A stretch of 64,000 nucleotides of DNA from assembly GCF_001428805.1 (NCBI RefSeq), contig NZ_LMIS01000001.1, forward strand, positions 2,732,603 through 2,796,602, in the 5' to 3' direction. Below, in pieces: positions 19,159 through 28,460 of this stretch (its first letter is position 1; every line of letters starts with the position of its first letter). The DNA is from Aeromicrobium sp. Root236 (GTDB lineage Bacteria > Actinomycetota > Actinomycetes > Propionibacteriales > Nocardioidaceae). Below the pieces are notes generated by a model. It did not search any database, had not been told where the DNA came from, and saw nothing but the letters and a program-made list of their open reading frames with translations. Both the position numbers and the translations under genes were made by a program.

Positions 19159-20124
19159 CTAGCCTCGGGACTTGAGCTGGTCGTAGATCCAGCTGTAGGT
19201 CTTCTCCAAGCCGTCACGCAGCGAGATCGAAGGCTCCCAGCCGTAGATCTCGTGGAACATCGTGTTGTCGGAGTTGCGGCCGCGTACGCCCTGGGGCGCC
19301 GACAGGTCATGGTTCTTGGTCACCGTGATGCCGGCGATGTCCTCGAGGATGCCGATCATCTGGTTGATCGTGACGAGCTCGGCGCTGCCGAGGTTGACCG
19401 GCTCGACGTTGTCGCCGGCCAGGATCTCCTGGGTGCCGCGGACGCAGTCGTCGATGTACATGAAGCTGCGGCTCTGCTCGCCGTCGCCCCAGACCTCGAT
19501 CGTGTGGTCACCGCTGAGCTTGGCCTGCGCGATCTTGCGCGACAGGGCTGCGGGGGCCTTTTCGCGGCCACCCTCGAACGTACCCTCGGGGCCGTAGACG
19601 TTGTGGTAGCGGGCGATGCGGGTCTCGATGCCGAAGTCCTCGCGGAAGTGGCGGGCCATGCGCTCGCTGAACAGCTTCTCCCAGCCGTAGCCGTCCTCCG
19701 GGTCCGCCGGGTAGGCGTCGGACTCCTTGAGCGCCGTCACGTTGGGGTCGGTCTGCTTGTCGCCGGCGTAGACGCACGCCGAGCTGCTGTAGAAGTAGCG
19801 CTGGGTGCCGGCGTCGCGGGCGGCGACCAGCACGTTGGTGCTCGTGAGGACCGAGAGCATGCACTCGGCCTTGTTGTTCTCGATGAAGCCCATGCCGCCC
19901 ATGTCGGCCGCGAGGTTGTAGATCTCCTCGGTGCCGACGGCGATCTTGTGCGCGTCACCCATGTCGGCGCAGTCGGCGACGACGTTCTCGGCGTCGGCGT
20001 GCACCTGGTACCACTCGTCCTGGGGCTTGATGTCCACGGCGCGGACATCCTTGCCCTGACCGAGAAGATCGGCGACGAGGTGGCCGCCGATGAATCCTCC
20101 GGCGCCGGTCACAAGTACGGTCAT
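19159..20124 (-). CDS. GDP-mannose 3,5-epimerase (GME type)
   Basis: 321-residue extended SDR protein. It starts TVLVTGAGGFIGGH, then NLAADMGGMGFIENN, a hallmark of GDP-mannose 3,5-epimerases, then SSSACVYAG with the catalytic Cys, YGWEKLFSERM (Tyr-x3-Lys), YGPEGTFEGGREKAP (second acid/base Lys) and YIDDCVRG. The product would be GDP-L-galactose (with GDP-L-gulose as side product), a sugar donor rare in bacteria. AGGA lies 7 nt before the ATG. It is the first gene of the leftward run with two GT4 enzymes and an acetyltransferase. Confidence 0.85.
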   Translation of the reverse strand: MTVLVTGAGGFIGGHLVADLLGQGKDVRAVDIKPQDEWYQVHADAENVVADCADMGDAHKIAVGTEEIYNLAADMGGMGFIENNKAECMLSVLTSTNVLVAARDAGTQRYFYSSSACVYAGDKQTDPNVTALKESDAYPADPEDGYGWEKLFSERMARHFREDFGIETRIARYHNVYGPEGTFEGGREKAPAALSRKIAQAKLSGDHTIEVWGDGEQSRSFMYIDDCVRGTQEILAGDNVEPVNLGSAELVTINQMIGILEDIAGITVTKNHDLSAPQGVRGRNSDNTMFHEIYGWEPSISLRDGLEKTYSWIYDQLKSRG

Positions 20125-20284
20125 CGAATTTTCCTACCCTTTTCGTGGCCGCGGTGCCCGGGCCGTTGTACGCCTGCAGTCCACCGCTCGGTGAACGCTC
20201 AGGTTACACAACGGTGGAGGGTGTCGTTGGTTACGCCCACGACGCGAGGACGGAGTTCATGCGCGAGTCGGCCGGGCCCTCGCA

Positions 20285-20290
20285 TACACT
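20285..20290 (+). promoter_or_regulatory. Possible -10 box of the tyrosine-kinase operon
   Basis: TACACT at 20285-20290, in the 223-nt gap between the divergent epimerase and tyrosine-kinase genes. GTTACAC words flank it (near 20204 and 20295). No other strong signal is visible in the gap. Weak call. Confidence 0.3.
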
Positions 20291-20347
20291 CCCTGTTACA
20301 CCTGATCGAAATCGGTCGTGGAGAAACTCACTGAAAGGGACCACCGC

Positions 20348-21781
20348 GTGGACCTGCGTCAATTCCTGGGCATCCTGCGTGGTCGTTGGAAGTTCATCAT
20401 CAGCACGCTGGTGATCGGGACTATTGCGACGGTCGGGCTCGTCCTCAACCTCTCACCGGTCTACAGCTCGTCAGCGCGCGTGTTCGTGTCGACCCCGACC
20501 AACGGCCAGGCCGATCCTTACGCCGCGACGGTGTTCGCGGCCCAGCGCATCGCGTCCTACGCCGACCTCGCCACCGATCCCACGGTGCTGCAGAAGGTCA
20601 TCGACCGGCTCGGCCTCAAGGTGACCCGCGAAGAGCTCGCCGGCGACATCTCGGCCACCGTCGTCCCGCAGACCCTGATCCTCCAGATCACCGCCAAGGC
20701 GTCGTCACCCCAGCTGGCCCAGGACATCGCCGGCGCCGAGAGCGACGAGATCGTCGACCTCGTCAAGGAGATCGAGAAGCCTGCCGACAGCAACCTGTCG
20801 GCGGCGATCGTCGCGAGAGTCACGGGCAAGGCCTCGTTCAACGCCAGTCCGGTGGCGCCCAGCGTGCTGCTCGACATCATCGTCGGCGTGCTGCTCAGCA
20901 CGTTCATCGGCGTGGCCGGTGCGGTGCTGCGTGACCTCCTCGACACCACCGTCAAGACCCGCCAGGACGTCGAGTTCGCGACCGGGAACGCGGTGATGGC
21001 GACCTTGCCGTTCGATCCGACGGTCAAGAAGGATCCGCTCAGCAGGGACGACACCGGCTCGCTCAGCGAGGCGTTCAAGGTGCTGCGCACCAACCTGCAG
21101 TTCGCCAACCTCGACGCGAGCCGGCAGATGATCGTCGTCTCCAGCGCCCTGCCCGACGAGGGCAAGACGCTCGTGGCGACCAACCTCGCCGTGTCGATGG
21201 CCAAGTCCGGTCGCTCGGTCCTGCTGATCGACGCCGACATGCGCAACCCCAACGTCGCCGACCTGCTCGGCCTCGAGAACTCGGTCGGCGTCATCACGGT
21301 GCTGATCGGCCGCTCGACGCTCGAGCACGCGATCCAGGAGCACTCCACCGGCGTGCACTTCCTGGGCACGGGCCCGCGTCCGCCCAACCCTGCCGAGGTC
21401 CTCGACACGCAGGCGATGCGCGACCTGCTGGCACACGCCCGTTCGCAGTACGACGTCGTCATCATCGACGCGCCGCCGCTGCTGCCGGTCGCCGACACCG
21501 CGATCCTCATGACCGAGGTCGACGGCGCGCTGTTGCTGGCCCGCTACGGCTCGACCGGTCGCGAGCAGCTCCGGCTGGCCGTGTCCCGCATCGAGGCCGT
21601 CGGCGGTCGCCTGTTCGGCACGGTGCTCAACCGGACCCCGCGCCGGGCGAGCACTGACGGCTACGGCTACTACGGATATGGCTACGGCGTTCCCTACGAG
21701 ATCGACAAGGGGAAGGTCAAGGTCAAGTTCAAGGACTCCGAGACCGCCCTGAGTGGGACGGGACGACGGGCCAAGCGATGA
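20348..21781 (+). CDS. Polysaccharide co-polymerase with bacterial tyrosine autokinase domain (Wzz-Wzc type)
   Basis: 477 residues. An N-terminal Wzz-like part spans two membrane segments (about 15-35 and 170-195) with a periplasmic loop. The C-terminal BY-kinase has Walker A SALPDEGKTLVATN (about 270), Walker A' LLIDADMRNP and Walker B VVIIDAPPLLPVAD. The tail carries a tyrosine cluster (GYGYYGYGYG), the autophosphorylation site expected for this family. It controls chain length and export. GTG at 20348 is preferred over 20318 because GAAAGGGA lies 7 nt upstream. It overlaps the next gene (ATGA). Confidence 0.92.
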   Translation: MDLRQFLGILRGRWKFIISTLVIGTIATVGLVLNLSPVYSSSARVFVSTPTNGQADPYAATVFAAQRIASYADLATDPTVLQKVIDRLGLKVTREELAGDISATVVPQTLILQITAKASSPQLAQDIAGAESDEIVDLVKEIEKPADSNLSAAIVARVTGKASFNASPVAPSVLLDIIVGVLLSTFIGVAGAVLRDLLDTTVKTRQDVEFATGNAVMATLPFDPTVKKDPLSRDDTGSLSEAFKVLRTNLQFANLDASRQMIVVSSALPDEGKTLVATNLAVSMAKSGRSVLLIDADMRNPNVADLLGLENSVGVITVLIGRSTLEHAIQEHSTGVHFLGTGPRPPNPAEVLDTQAMRDLLAHARSQYDVVIIDAPPLLPVADTAILMTEVDGALLLARYGSTGREQLRLAVSRIEAVGGRLFGTVLNRTPRRASTDGYGYYGYGYGVPYEIDKGKVKVKFKDSETALSGTGRRAKR

Positions 21782-23160
21782 GCTTCAGCGGCGCTCCGTT
21801 CGAGGCGCCGGTGATCGACCCGAACGAAGACCCCAAGAACATCCCGCACGCGCATCCCGTCGGGATGCGCGTGTGGCCGGTGTCGCTCACCGCGGTGCTG
21901 CTGCTCGGGCTGCTCCCGCTCGCGATCTCCTCGACCGTCGGCGCGGTCATCGCGATCGGTGTCGCCCTGTTCTTCCTCGCACTGATCACGTTCGGCCTGC
22001 GAGGCATGGGCACCGGGCTCAACGTGCTGGGCATGGTCGCGGCGCCGCTGACGAGCGTCGTGGTGCCGGGCGCCAGCTTCGTGACGGTCTCCGACCTGCT
22101 GTTCGTCATCGGCTTCGTGCTGCTCCTGCCGTCGCTGTTCAGCCAGCACCTGCGCGTCCCGTGGCAGTTCGCGCTCGGCGCCAGCGTCATGTTCATCGTC
22201 GGCTTCGGCACCTCGATGTTCAACGAGATCCCGATCGGCAGCCTCAGCCTCATGGTGCGCGTGTTCGCCGCGACCTTGATCTTCCCGCTGCTGTTCGTCT
22301 GGTGGGCGCCGCGTGGGCGTACGTTGCTGTTCCTCGCCGGCGGTTACGTCACGGGCGTCGTGCTGAGCCTCGTCTACGCCGTGCTGACCGGTCCCGATCC
22401 GATCACGGCGCGCTACATCGGCCTTTCCGAGCAGCCGACGGCTTTCGGCTACGCCGGCCTGCTGGGCCTGGCCCTCCTGCCGTTCGTCTACACCAAGCTG
22501 CAGATGCAGCATCGCTGGCTCGTGCTGCTCGCCGGCGCGATGTGCCTCTACACGATCTGGATCAGCGGCAGCCGCGCCTCGCTGCTCGTGGCCGGCGTCC
22601 TCGCGGTGATCTACCCGGTGATGGAGAAGTCGATCAAGGTCACCGCGGCCCTCACGCTCGGCGGCATCTTCCTGATCGCCAACATCGAGCGGATCCTCAA
22701 CGAGGAGGGCGGCAACGCCCTCTCCCGCCTGCTCGGCCGCGCCGGTGCCGCCGGCTCCAACGCCGAGCGCGAGAAGGGCCTCAAGGAGGGCTGGGAGGTC
22801 TTCGTGCACCACCCGATCTTCGGCGCGGGCTTCGACTTCGACATCTTCCTGGCCCACAACATCTACGTCCAGGTGCTCGCCGGCATGGGCGTCATCGGCC
22901 TCATCGCGTTCCTGTTCGTGCTGTGGTCGATGGTCTCGCCGCTGTTCAAGGGTCCCCGGCCCTACCGCCTGCTGGCCTACCCCGCCCTGGCGTACGTCAT
23001 CGCCGGTCCGATCACCCCCAACCTCGGCAGCCGCTACGTCGGCATCCTGCTCGCGTTGGCCTTCGTGGTCTCGGGCATGGACTTCGAGGAGGACGACGAG
23101 GGGCCGATCGAGACCCGGCGCTCGCTCCGGCGGGCTGCGGCCGCAGCGCCGACACCGTGA
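21778..23160 (+). CDS. O-antigen ligase/polymerase-family membrane protein
   Basis: 460 residues with about 12 hydrophobic segments. The Wzy/WaaL pattern includes MRVFAATLIFPLL, ITARYIGLSEQPTAFGYAG, ISGSRASLLVAGV and a large outer loop GWEVFVHHPIFGAGFDFDIFLAHN with HN near its end. It either polymerises repeat units or ligates the finished chain to a lipid or wall acceptor; the two cannot be told apart by sequence. It is translationally coupled to the tyrosine kinase (ATGA) and to the GT61 downstream (GTGA). Confidence 0.87.
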   Translation: MSFSGAPFEAPVIDPNEDPKNIPHAHPVGMRVWPVSLTAVLLLGLLPLAISSTVGAVIAIGVALFFLALITFGLRGMGTGLNVLGMVAAPLTSVVVPGASFVTVSDLLFVIGFVLLLPSLFSQHLRVPWQFALGASVMFIVGFGTSMFNEIPIGSLSLMVRVFAATLIFPLLFVWWAPRGRTLLFLAGGYVTGVVLSLVYAVLTGPDPITARYIGLSEQPTAFGYAGLLGLALLPFVYTKLQMQHRWLVLLAGAMCLYTIWISGSRASLLVAGVLAVIYPVMEKSIKVTAALTLGGIFLIANIERILNEEGGNALSRLLGRAGAAGSNAEREKGLKEGWEVFVHHPIFGAGFDFDIFLAHNIYVQVLAGMGVIGLIAFLFVLWSMVSPLFKGPRPYRLLAYPALAYVIAGPITPNLGSRYVGILLALAFVVSGMDFEEDDEGPIETRRSLRRAAAAAPTP

Positions 23161-24359
23161 CCCGGCTGCCCAGCGCGCTCCAGCCGGCCTGGCCCCTGAT
23201 CAAGCGCGCGCACCGCTTCACGACGTTCGTCTCCGGCGCCGTGTTCCGCCGGCTCTCGGTCGTGTTCGGCGACCGTGCGCTGCCGCGTCGGGGCACCGCC
23301 ACCACCGCGCTCACGGCGGCGCACGAGCCGCAGGCCGTCACGATCCACACCACCCCGCAGGGCGAGCACCTCGATCGCGAGCAGCCGCCCGGCGAGCCCG
23401 CGGACCACTGGGCGTTCGCGACCATGCGGACGTACGACGTGCCGGCGGTCTTCACCGCCGACATCGCCGGCGGCACCGTGGTCGGCGACTACGGCGCGGT
23501 CGTGACCCCTGGTGGCGAGCTCGACTTCGAGACCAGCCCCTACTTCGCGATCACCGACTGGCGTGAGCACCCGTTGTTCCTGCGCCGACGCCTGCCCAAG
23601 GTGCAGCACGTCGAGGGGTCGCTGCTCGCCCTGGCCACGCGTGGCGGGAGCAACAGCTACTACCACTTCCTGCTCGACGTGCTGCCGCGTTGGGGCATCT
23701 TCGCCGAGACCATGCCCGGTCGCGAGCCCGACGCGCTCTACGTGTCCAACACGACGCGCTACCACCGCGAGCTGCTGGCGCTGTCCGGGCTCGACCGGCT
23801 GCCGATCATCGAGGCCGGACGCAACGCCGCCGTAAGGGCCGAGCACCTGCTGGTGCCGTCGCAGTCCAACCCCATGGAGGTCGCGCCGCGAGGCATGGTC
23901 GAGTGGGTACGCCGGACGTTCCCTGCGGTCGCCACAGACGACAAGCCCAGCCGGATCTTCGTCACGCGCACCGGCGGCCGCAACACCCGCCGCCTGATCG
24001 AGGAGCCCGAGCTGTGGCCCGAGCTCGAGCAGCGCGGCTTCACCCGCATCGACCCCGGTGCGATGTCCGTCCGCGACCAGATCGACCACTTTGCGGCGGC
24101 CGACGTCATCGTCGGCATCCACGGGGCGGCCCTGACCAACCTGGTGTTCGCCAAGCCGGGTGTCTCGGTGCTGGAGCTGTTCACCTCGACGTACGTCAAG
24201 CACTGCTTCTGGGCGATCACCGACAGCATCGAGGGCGCGAGCTACCGCTACCTCATCGGTGGCGAGCCGCGGCCCACCGGCGAGCTCACCGGCATCCAGG
24301 CCGACATCAGCCTCGACCCGCGGCGCATCCTGGCCGCGGTCGACGAGATGCTCGCCTGA
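23157..24359 (+). CDS. Glycosyltransferase family 61 protein
   Basis: 400 residues. Core GT61 (DUF563) motifs: NSYYHFLLDVLPRW, KPSRIFVTRTGGRNTRR, VGIHGAALTNLVFAKPG. Members are transferases of plant-type arabino-/xylosyl transfer and bacterial capsule synthesis. The GTG start at 23157 overlaps the ligase stop (GTGA). The N-terminal 60 residues are basic and may be membrane-associated. It ends three bases from the convergent LTA-synthase-like gene. Confidence 0.86.
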   Translation: MTRLPSALQPAWPLIKRAHRFTTFVSGAVFRRLSVVFGDRALPRRGTATTALTAAHEPQAVTIHTTPQGEHLDREQPPGEPADHWAFATMRTYDVPAVFTADIAGGTVVGDYGAVVTPGGELDFETSPYFAITDWREHPLFLRRRLPKVQHVEGSLLALATRGGSNSYYHFLLDVLPRWGIFAETMPGREPDALYVSNTTRYHRELLALSGLDRLPIIEAGRNAAVRAEHLLVPSQSNPMEVAPRGMVEWVRRTFPAVATDDKPSRIFVTRTGGRNTRRLIEEPELWPELEQRGFTRIDPGAMSVRDQIDHFAAADVIVGIHGAALTNLVFAKPGVSVLELFTSTYVKHCFWAITDSIEGASYRYLIGGEPRPTGELTGIQADISLDPRRILAAVDEMLA

Positions 24360-24362
24360 GTC

Positions 24363-26351
24363 CTACTTGCCGAGCTTGCGGCTCAGCTTGTGGCGGGCGT
24401 TGACCTCGGCCTGCCACACGAGGACCTTCTGCTTGAGGGCATCGGCCTCCTTGTCGCTCAGCGTGTCGAAGAGGTCTTTCTCCTCGTGCGGGTCCGCCAC
24501 GACGTCGTAGTACTGCGGCACCTTGTAGCCGAAGAAGTAGATGTACTTGTGCCGGTCGTCGGGGAAGTAGGCGACGCACTGGTCGATGTCCCAGCAGCCC
24601 GTCATGAGCGGGTGCGTGTTCTTCTCCGGCGTCCGGATCGACGCGCCCTCGTACTCGCCGCCGGCGATGTCGTAGCCCAGCAGGTCGGCGACGGTCTGGA
24701 GCGTCCACTTGTTCTGCACGGGTGCGTCGATCGTCGTGCCCTGCGTGCCGAGTGCCTTGGGCGCGTGGATGACGTAAGGGATCTGGATGCCCTCGTTCCA
24801 GATCGTGTCGTTGTGCAGGCGCCGGCCGTGCTCGCGGAAGCCCTCGCCGTGGTCGCCCATGATGACGAAGATCGTGTTGTCGTAGAGGCCGAGCTTCTTG
24901 AAGCCGTCGATGACCTTGCCGACGAACTCGTCCTGGTAGCGGACCGCGTTGAGGTAGTGGTTCTCGGTCTCGTCGTCGACGTAGTGCTTCATCTTCCAGC
25001 CCTTGGGCAGCACGTACTCCGAGTGCGCCGTCAGGGTCATGTACTCCAGCGAGAACGGCTTGCCGTCCTGCTTGGCCGCCCAGTCGAGGCTCGGCTGCAG
25101 CATGACGTCGTCCTCGTAGCCGAGCGTGTTGGTCTCGGAGAAGCCCTTCTTGTTGAAGGCCTCGAGCGGGAAGAAGTGCCGGTAGCCGAAGTTCTTGACG
25201 ACCTTCTCGCGATTCTCGAAGTTCTTGGTCGCGGTCTGGAAGAACGCCGTGTCGTAGCCCTGCTCGTTGAGCAGCGACGGCAGGCACTTGGCGGCGAGGC
25301 CTCCCTTGAGCGCCTCGCTGTTGCTCGTGTCGAGCGGCGGCGCGACGCCGCAGTTGGAGGCGATGAGCGATTTCGTGGTGTGCGGCATCGCGGTGTAGGC
25401 CCGCTTGGCCACGAGGCTCGTCTTGGCCAGCTCGGCGAGCACGGGTGTGGTGTCGAGCGAGGGGGTGCCCAGGGTCGTCGACTTCAGGCTCTGGGACTCC
25501 AGCACGATCTGCACGACGTTGTACTTCTTGGTCCGTGCGGTCGGCACGAGGCTCGTCCTGGTGGGCAGGTCCGCGGCCTTGGGGGCGGTGTAGCCGTCGG
25601 GCTTGCCCTGCAGGCGCTTGGTCACCGAGTCCATCGCGATGCTGACGACCCGGTTGCGGCTGAAGTTGGTGGTGCCCTGGCCGTTGGGCAGGGCCGAGAC
25701 CACGAGCGAGGCGATGACCACCGCGGTCGTGAACCCGACGACCGCCGGCCCGGAGAGCGCGCGGCGCCAGCCGGCAGGCGGGGCGTCGCGGAGACGGCGC
25801 GGCTTCCAGCGTCGGTTGACGATGACCGCGAAGTAGTTGGCCACGACGATGAAGACCACGGCGAGCACCGGCAGGAACGACTGCAGCTCGGCCTGGATGA
25901 TCTTGAGCATCTCGACCTGGAAGATCAGCTTGACCAGCTGGAACGAGTCGGAGTTGAGCGTGACGTCCAGCAGGATGTAGTAGATCTGCGTCAGGACCAC
26001 GAGCAGCGCCTGCAGCGTGAAGACGATGTGGAACGCGATGACGGCGATGCGGCGTGAGCGGCGACGGCGTACGAGCGCGAAGACGCCGACCCAGAACGCG
26101 ATCAGCGCGAGGTAGAAGAACACCGTCGACGACAGCTGGTCGATCCAGGCCCACGAGCCGACCTTGGTCCCGTTGTCCTCGGTGCTGCTCGTGATGCGCA
26201 TGCTCGTGCACAGCAGATCCACGAGGCCGAGTGGCACGAGCTGGAGGAGGATGTAGGCCCAGTGCCCCGGCGGGAGGAGCGACGTGATCCTCGAGAAGCG
26301 GCCAGTCCTGGCGGGCTGAGTGTCGGTCATCGGCTGGTCATTGTTCGGCAC
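24363..26351 (-). CDS. LTA-synthase-like sulfatase-family phosphotransferase
   Basis: 662 residues: about five N-terminal membrane segments (residues 25-215), then an extracellular sulfatase/alkaline-phosphatase-fold domain. Key stretches are VVQIVLESQSL (metal-binding Glu), MPHTTKSLIAS (nucleophile Thr region), VIMGDHGEGF (Asp/His metal ligands) and HNDTIWNEGIQIPYV. This fold includes LtaS, OpgB and phosphoethanolamine transferases; the exact group transferred (glycerol- or ribitol-phosphate, or phosphoethanolamine) is not settled. The GTG at 26351 gives this length; ATG at 26330 would be 7 residues shorter. It suggests an anionic polymer or phosphate decoration in this locus. Confidence 0.85.
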   Translation of the reverse strand: MPNNDQPMTDTQPARTGRFSRITSLLPPGHWAYILLQLVPLGLVDLLCTSMRITSSTEDNGTKVGSWAWIDQLSSTVFFYLALIAFWVGVFALVRRRRSRRIAVIAFHIVFTLQALLVVLTQIYYILLDVTLNSDSFQLVKLIFQVEMLKIIQAELQSFLPVLAVVFIVVANYFAVIVNRRWKPRRLRDAPPAGWRRALSGPAVVGFTTAVVIASLVVSALPNGQGTTNFSRNRVVSIAMDSVTKRLQGKPDGYTAPKAADLPTRTSLVPTARTKKYNVVQIVLESQSLKSTTLGTPSLDTTPVLAELAKTSLVAKRAYTAMPHTTKSLIASNCGVAPPLDTSNSEALKGGLAAKCLPSLLNEQGYDTAFFQTATKNFENREKVVKNFGYRHFFPLEAFNKKGFSETNTLGYEDDVMLQPSLDWAAKQDGKPFSLEYMTLTAHSEYVLPKGWKMKHYVDDETENHYLNAVRYQDEFVGKVIDGFKKLGLYDNTIFVIMGDHGEGFREHGRRLHNDTIWNEGIQIPYVIHAPKALGTQGTTIDAPVQNKWTLQTVADLLGYDIAGGEYEGASIRTPEKNTHPLMTGCWDIDQCVAYFPDDRHKYIYFFGYKVPQYYDVVADPHEEKDLFDTLSDKEADALKQKVLVWQAEVNARHKLSRKLGK

Positions 26352-26455
26352 ACCGCATTAACTCTGGCAGAACGCCTGAGTCACGTGGACACCCGGTAAG
26401 AAAATCCTGAAATGCGCCCCCGGCCCCCGGCAGCCTGCGACTACAGTTGCTGCCC

Positions 26456-27595
26456 GTGACAACTCTCGGGCAGGCGCTGGACCCGCGCCGCAACAGCATC
26501 AACGCGATCCGCATGTTCTTCGCGCTGTCGGTGCTGTTCGGCCACGCACTGCCGCTCGGCGGCTACATGACCGGCATGCCCAAGCTGTTCTTCGACGACG
26601 AGATCCCCACGTACGCCCTGGCCGGGTTCTTCGTGATGTCGGGCTACCTGATCGCCGCGAGCCGGCTGGCCTCCCGCTCGTTCTGGGACTACATCTGGCG
26701 TCGCCTCCTGCGGATGTATCCCGCGTGGATCGCGTCGCTGCTCCTCGTGGGCGTCGTGCTCGGCCCGATCTCGCGCATGATCGAGGGCAAGTCCGGCTAC
26801 GACTGGACCAGCGGCATCGACTACATCGTCTACAACCTCGGACTCAAGCTCATCCAGCTCAACATCACCGGGACGCTCGACGACGTGCCGGTCGCCGGCG
26901 TCTGGAACTTCTCGGCCTGGACCCTGTTCTACGAGTTCACGCTCTGGGTCGGCATGGGTCTGCTGCTGACGATCCTCGGCCGGCGCTACCTGCACATCGG
27001 GGTCTACCTCGGTCTCGTGTTCTTCACGCTGGTCAAGGTCCTCGACCGGTTCGTCGTGACCTACTCGTCGTCCAACTACGGTGCCGAGGACACCGCCGCC
27101 AAGAAGATCGCCGAGGCCAACGCGTCGAGCTTCGACTCGCTGGTGGCCTCGTTCGAGCCGCTCGCCCGCCTGGGCATCTTCTTCATGGCCGGCGCGATCC
27201 TCTATCTGCATCGCGACAAGGTCAAGCTGGTCCCGGCCGTCGCCTGGGCGTGCCTCGCGCTGTGCGTCGGACTCGGCGTCATCGGCTGGTTCCACGTGTT
27301 CGCGGCGCTGCCGTTCGCGTACGTCGTGATGTACCTCGGCAGCTCACCGCGGCTGTCGCGGGTCAACTACCCCGACGACTACTCCTACGGCGTCTACATC
27401 TACGCGTTCCCGGTCACGCAGATCCTTGCGACGATCGCCCTCGACCACCCGATGCCGGTGTGGGTGTTCCTGCCGCTGTGCTTCATCGTCACGGCTCCGC
27501 TGGCGTTCGTCAGCTGGCACCTGCTGGAGAAGCAGGCCATGAAGCTCAAGCGGCTGACCAAGGGACGTGACGCACCCGTCATCGGCGTCTCGTGA
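26456..27595 (+). CDS. Membrane acyltransferase, acyltransferase-3 family
   Basis: About 379 residues with ten or so membrane segments. RRNSINAIRMFFALSVLFGHA carries the catalytic His, FFVMSGYLIAAS and FWDYIWRRLLRMYPAW the next conserved region, and the C-terminus ends in a typical short cytoplasmic tail. GTG at 26456 is preferred; an in-frame TTG at 26447 is possible. TACAGT lies 8 nt upstream, so this too may be leaderless. It would be a second O-acyl transferase of the locus. Confidence 0.82.
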   Translation: MTTLGQALDPRRNSINAIRMFFALSVLFGHALPLGGYMTGMPKLFFDDEIPTYALAGFFVMSGYLIAASRLASRSFWDYIWRRLLRMYPAWIASLLLVGVVLGPISRMIEGKSGYDWTSGIDYIVYNLGLKLIQLNITGTLDDVPVAGVWNFSAWTLFYEFTLWVGMGLLLTILGRRYLHIGVYLGLVFFTLVKVLDRFVVTYSSSNYGAEDTAAKKIAEANASSFDSLVASFEPLARLGIFFMAGAILYLHRDKVKLVPAVAWACLALCVGLGVIGWFHVFAALPFAYVVMYLGSSPRLSRVNYPDDYSYGVYIYAFPVTQILATIALDHPMPVWVFLPLCFIVTAPLAFVSWHLLEKQAMKLKRLTKGRDAPVIGVS

Positions 27596-27671
27596 CCAAG
27601 CATCGAGCCGGTCGTTGGACCCGTCGCGTGCCGCGTTACGGTGACGTCTTCCCCTTGAAAGGAACCGCTTC

Positions 27672-28460
27672 ATGAGCAGGATCACCCTGGCTGCCAGGCG
27701 AGTGCGCCAGACCCTGGTCGACTTCGACAACGGCACGGCCGTCCTCACGGCGATCGCCCGTCACAAGCCGGAGCTGGTGTTCGAGGTCGACGACGACCTC
27801 ACGGTGATCTGCCCCAACGTCGCCGGTGCCCGCGTCCCGGTCTACGAGGTCTTCGCCGAGGACGCCTACCGACTCGACTGGTTCACCGGTGACCTGCCCG
27901 CCGACGTCTCGGCGGTCGACATCGGCGGCCACATCGGCTGCTTCTCGATGGCGTTCGCCCGGCTCCACCCGCAGGGCCGGGTCCAGACGTTCGAGGCCTC
28001 GCCCACGACGTACGGCTTCCTGTCGCGCAACATCACCGGCAACGGCTTCGCCGAGCGGGTCACGGTCAACAACACCGCGGTGTCGTCCAAGGTCGGCACG
28101 CTGCAGTTCGCCGACAACGCCGGCGGCAGCGGGCTCAACGGCATCACCGCCCCGGCCGGCTCGACGGTCATCGAGATCCCGTGCACGACCGTCGCCGCCG
28201 CGTTCGCGCAGGCCGGTGACCGGGTCGACGTCGTCAAGATCGACACCGAGGGCGCCGAGTACGACATCGTGCTGGGCTCCGAGCCGGCCGACTGGGCCGG
28301 CGTGCAGCGCGTCGTCATGGAGTACCACCCGGTCGACGGTCACTCGTGGGAAGAGCTCGAGGAGTTCTTCGCCAAGGCCGGGCTGACGGTCGTTCGCCAG
28401 GAGCCCCTGACGCCGCGCCTCGGCACGGTGTGGCTGTCCCGTACGGCGCTCCCGCTCTAG
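27672..28460 (+). CDS. FkbM-family SAM-dependent methyltransferase
   Basis: 262 residues of the FkbM (methyltransferase_21) type. VDIGGHIGCFSMAFARL is the SAM loop, VQTFEASPTTYGFLSRNI follows, and the FkbM hallmark VDVVKIDTEGAEYDIVLG and VVMEYHP are present. FkbM enzymes usually O-methylate hydroxyls of sugars or lipids. AAAGGA lies 10 nt before the ATG. It is one of two FkbM paralogues here (the other starts at 29652), suggesting two methylated positions on the same glycan. Confidence 0.88.
   Translation: MSRITLAARRVRQTLVDFDNGTAVLTAIARHKPELVFEVDDDLTVICPNVAGARVPVYEVFAEDAYRLDWFTGDLPADVSAVDIGGHIGCFSMAFARLHPQGRVQTFEASPTTYGFLSRNITGNGFAERVTVNNTAVSSKVGTLQFADNAGGSGLNGITAPAGSTVIEIPCTTVAAAFAQAGDRVDVVKIDTEGAEYDIVLGSEPADWAGVQRVVMEYHPVDGHSWEELEEFFAKAGLTVVRQEPLTPRLGTVWLSRTALPL

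Noticed and set aside
17923..20334. A plus-strand open frame of about 800 codons
   Set aside because: It lies opposite the GT4, acetyltransferase and epimerase genes, whose motifs are clear; composition is shadow-like.
21660..21700. Short tandem GGCTAC-like repeat
   Set aside because: It is the tyrosine-rich C-terminal cluster of the BY-kinase, coding and expected.
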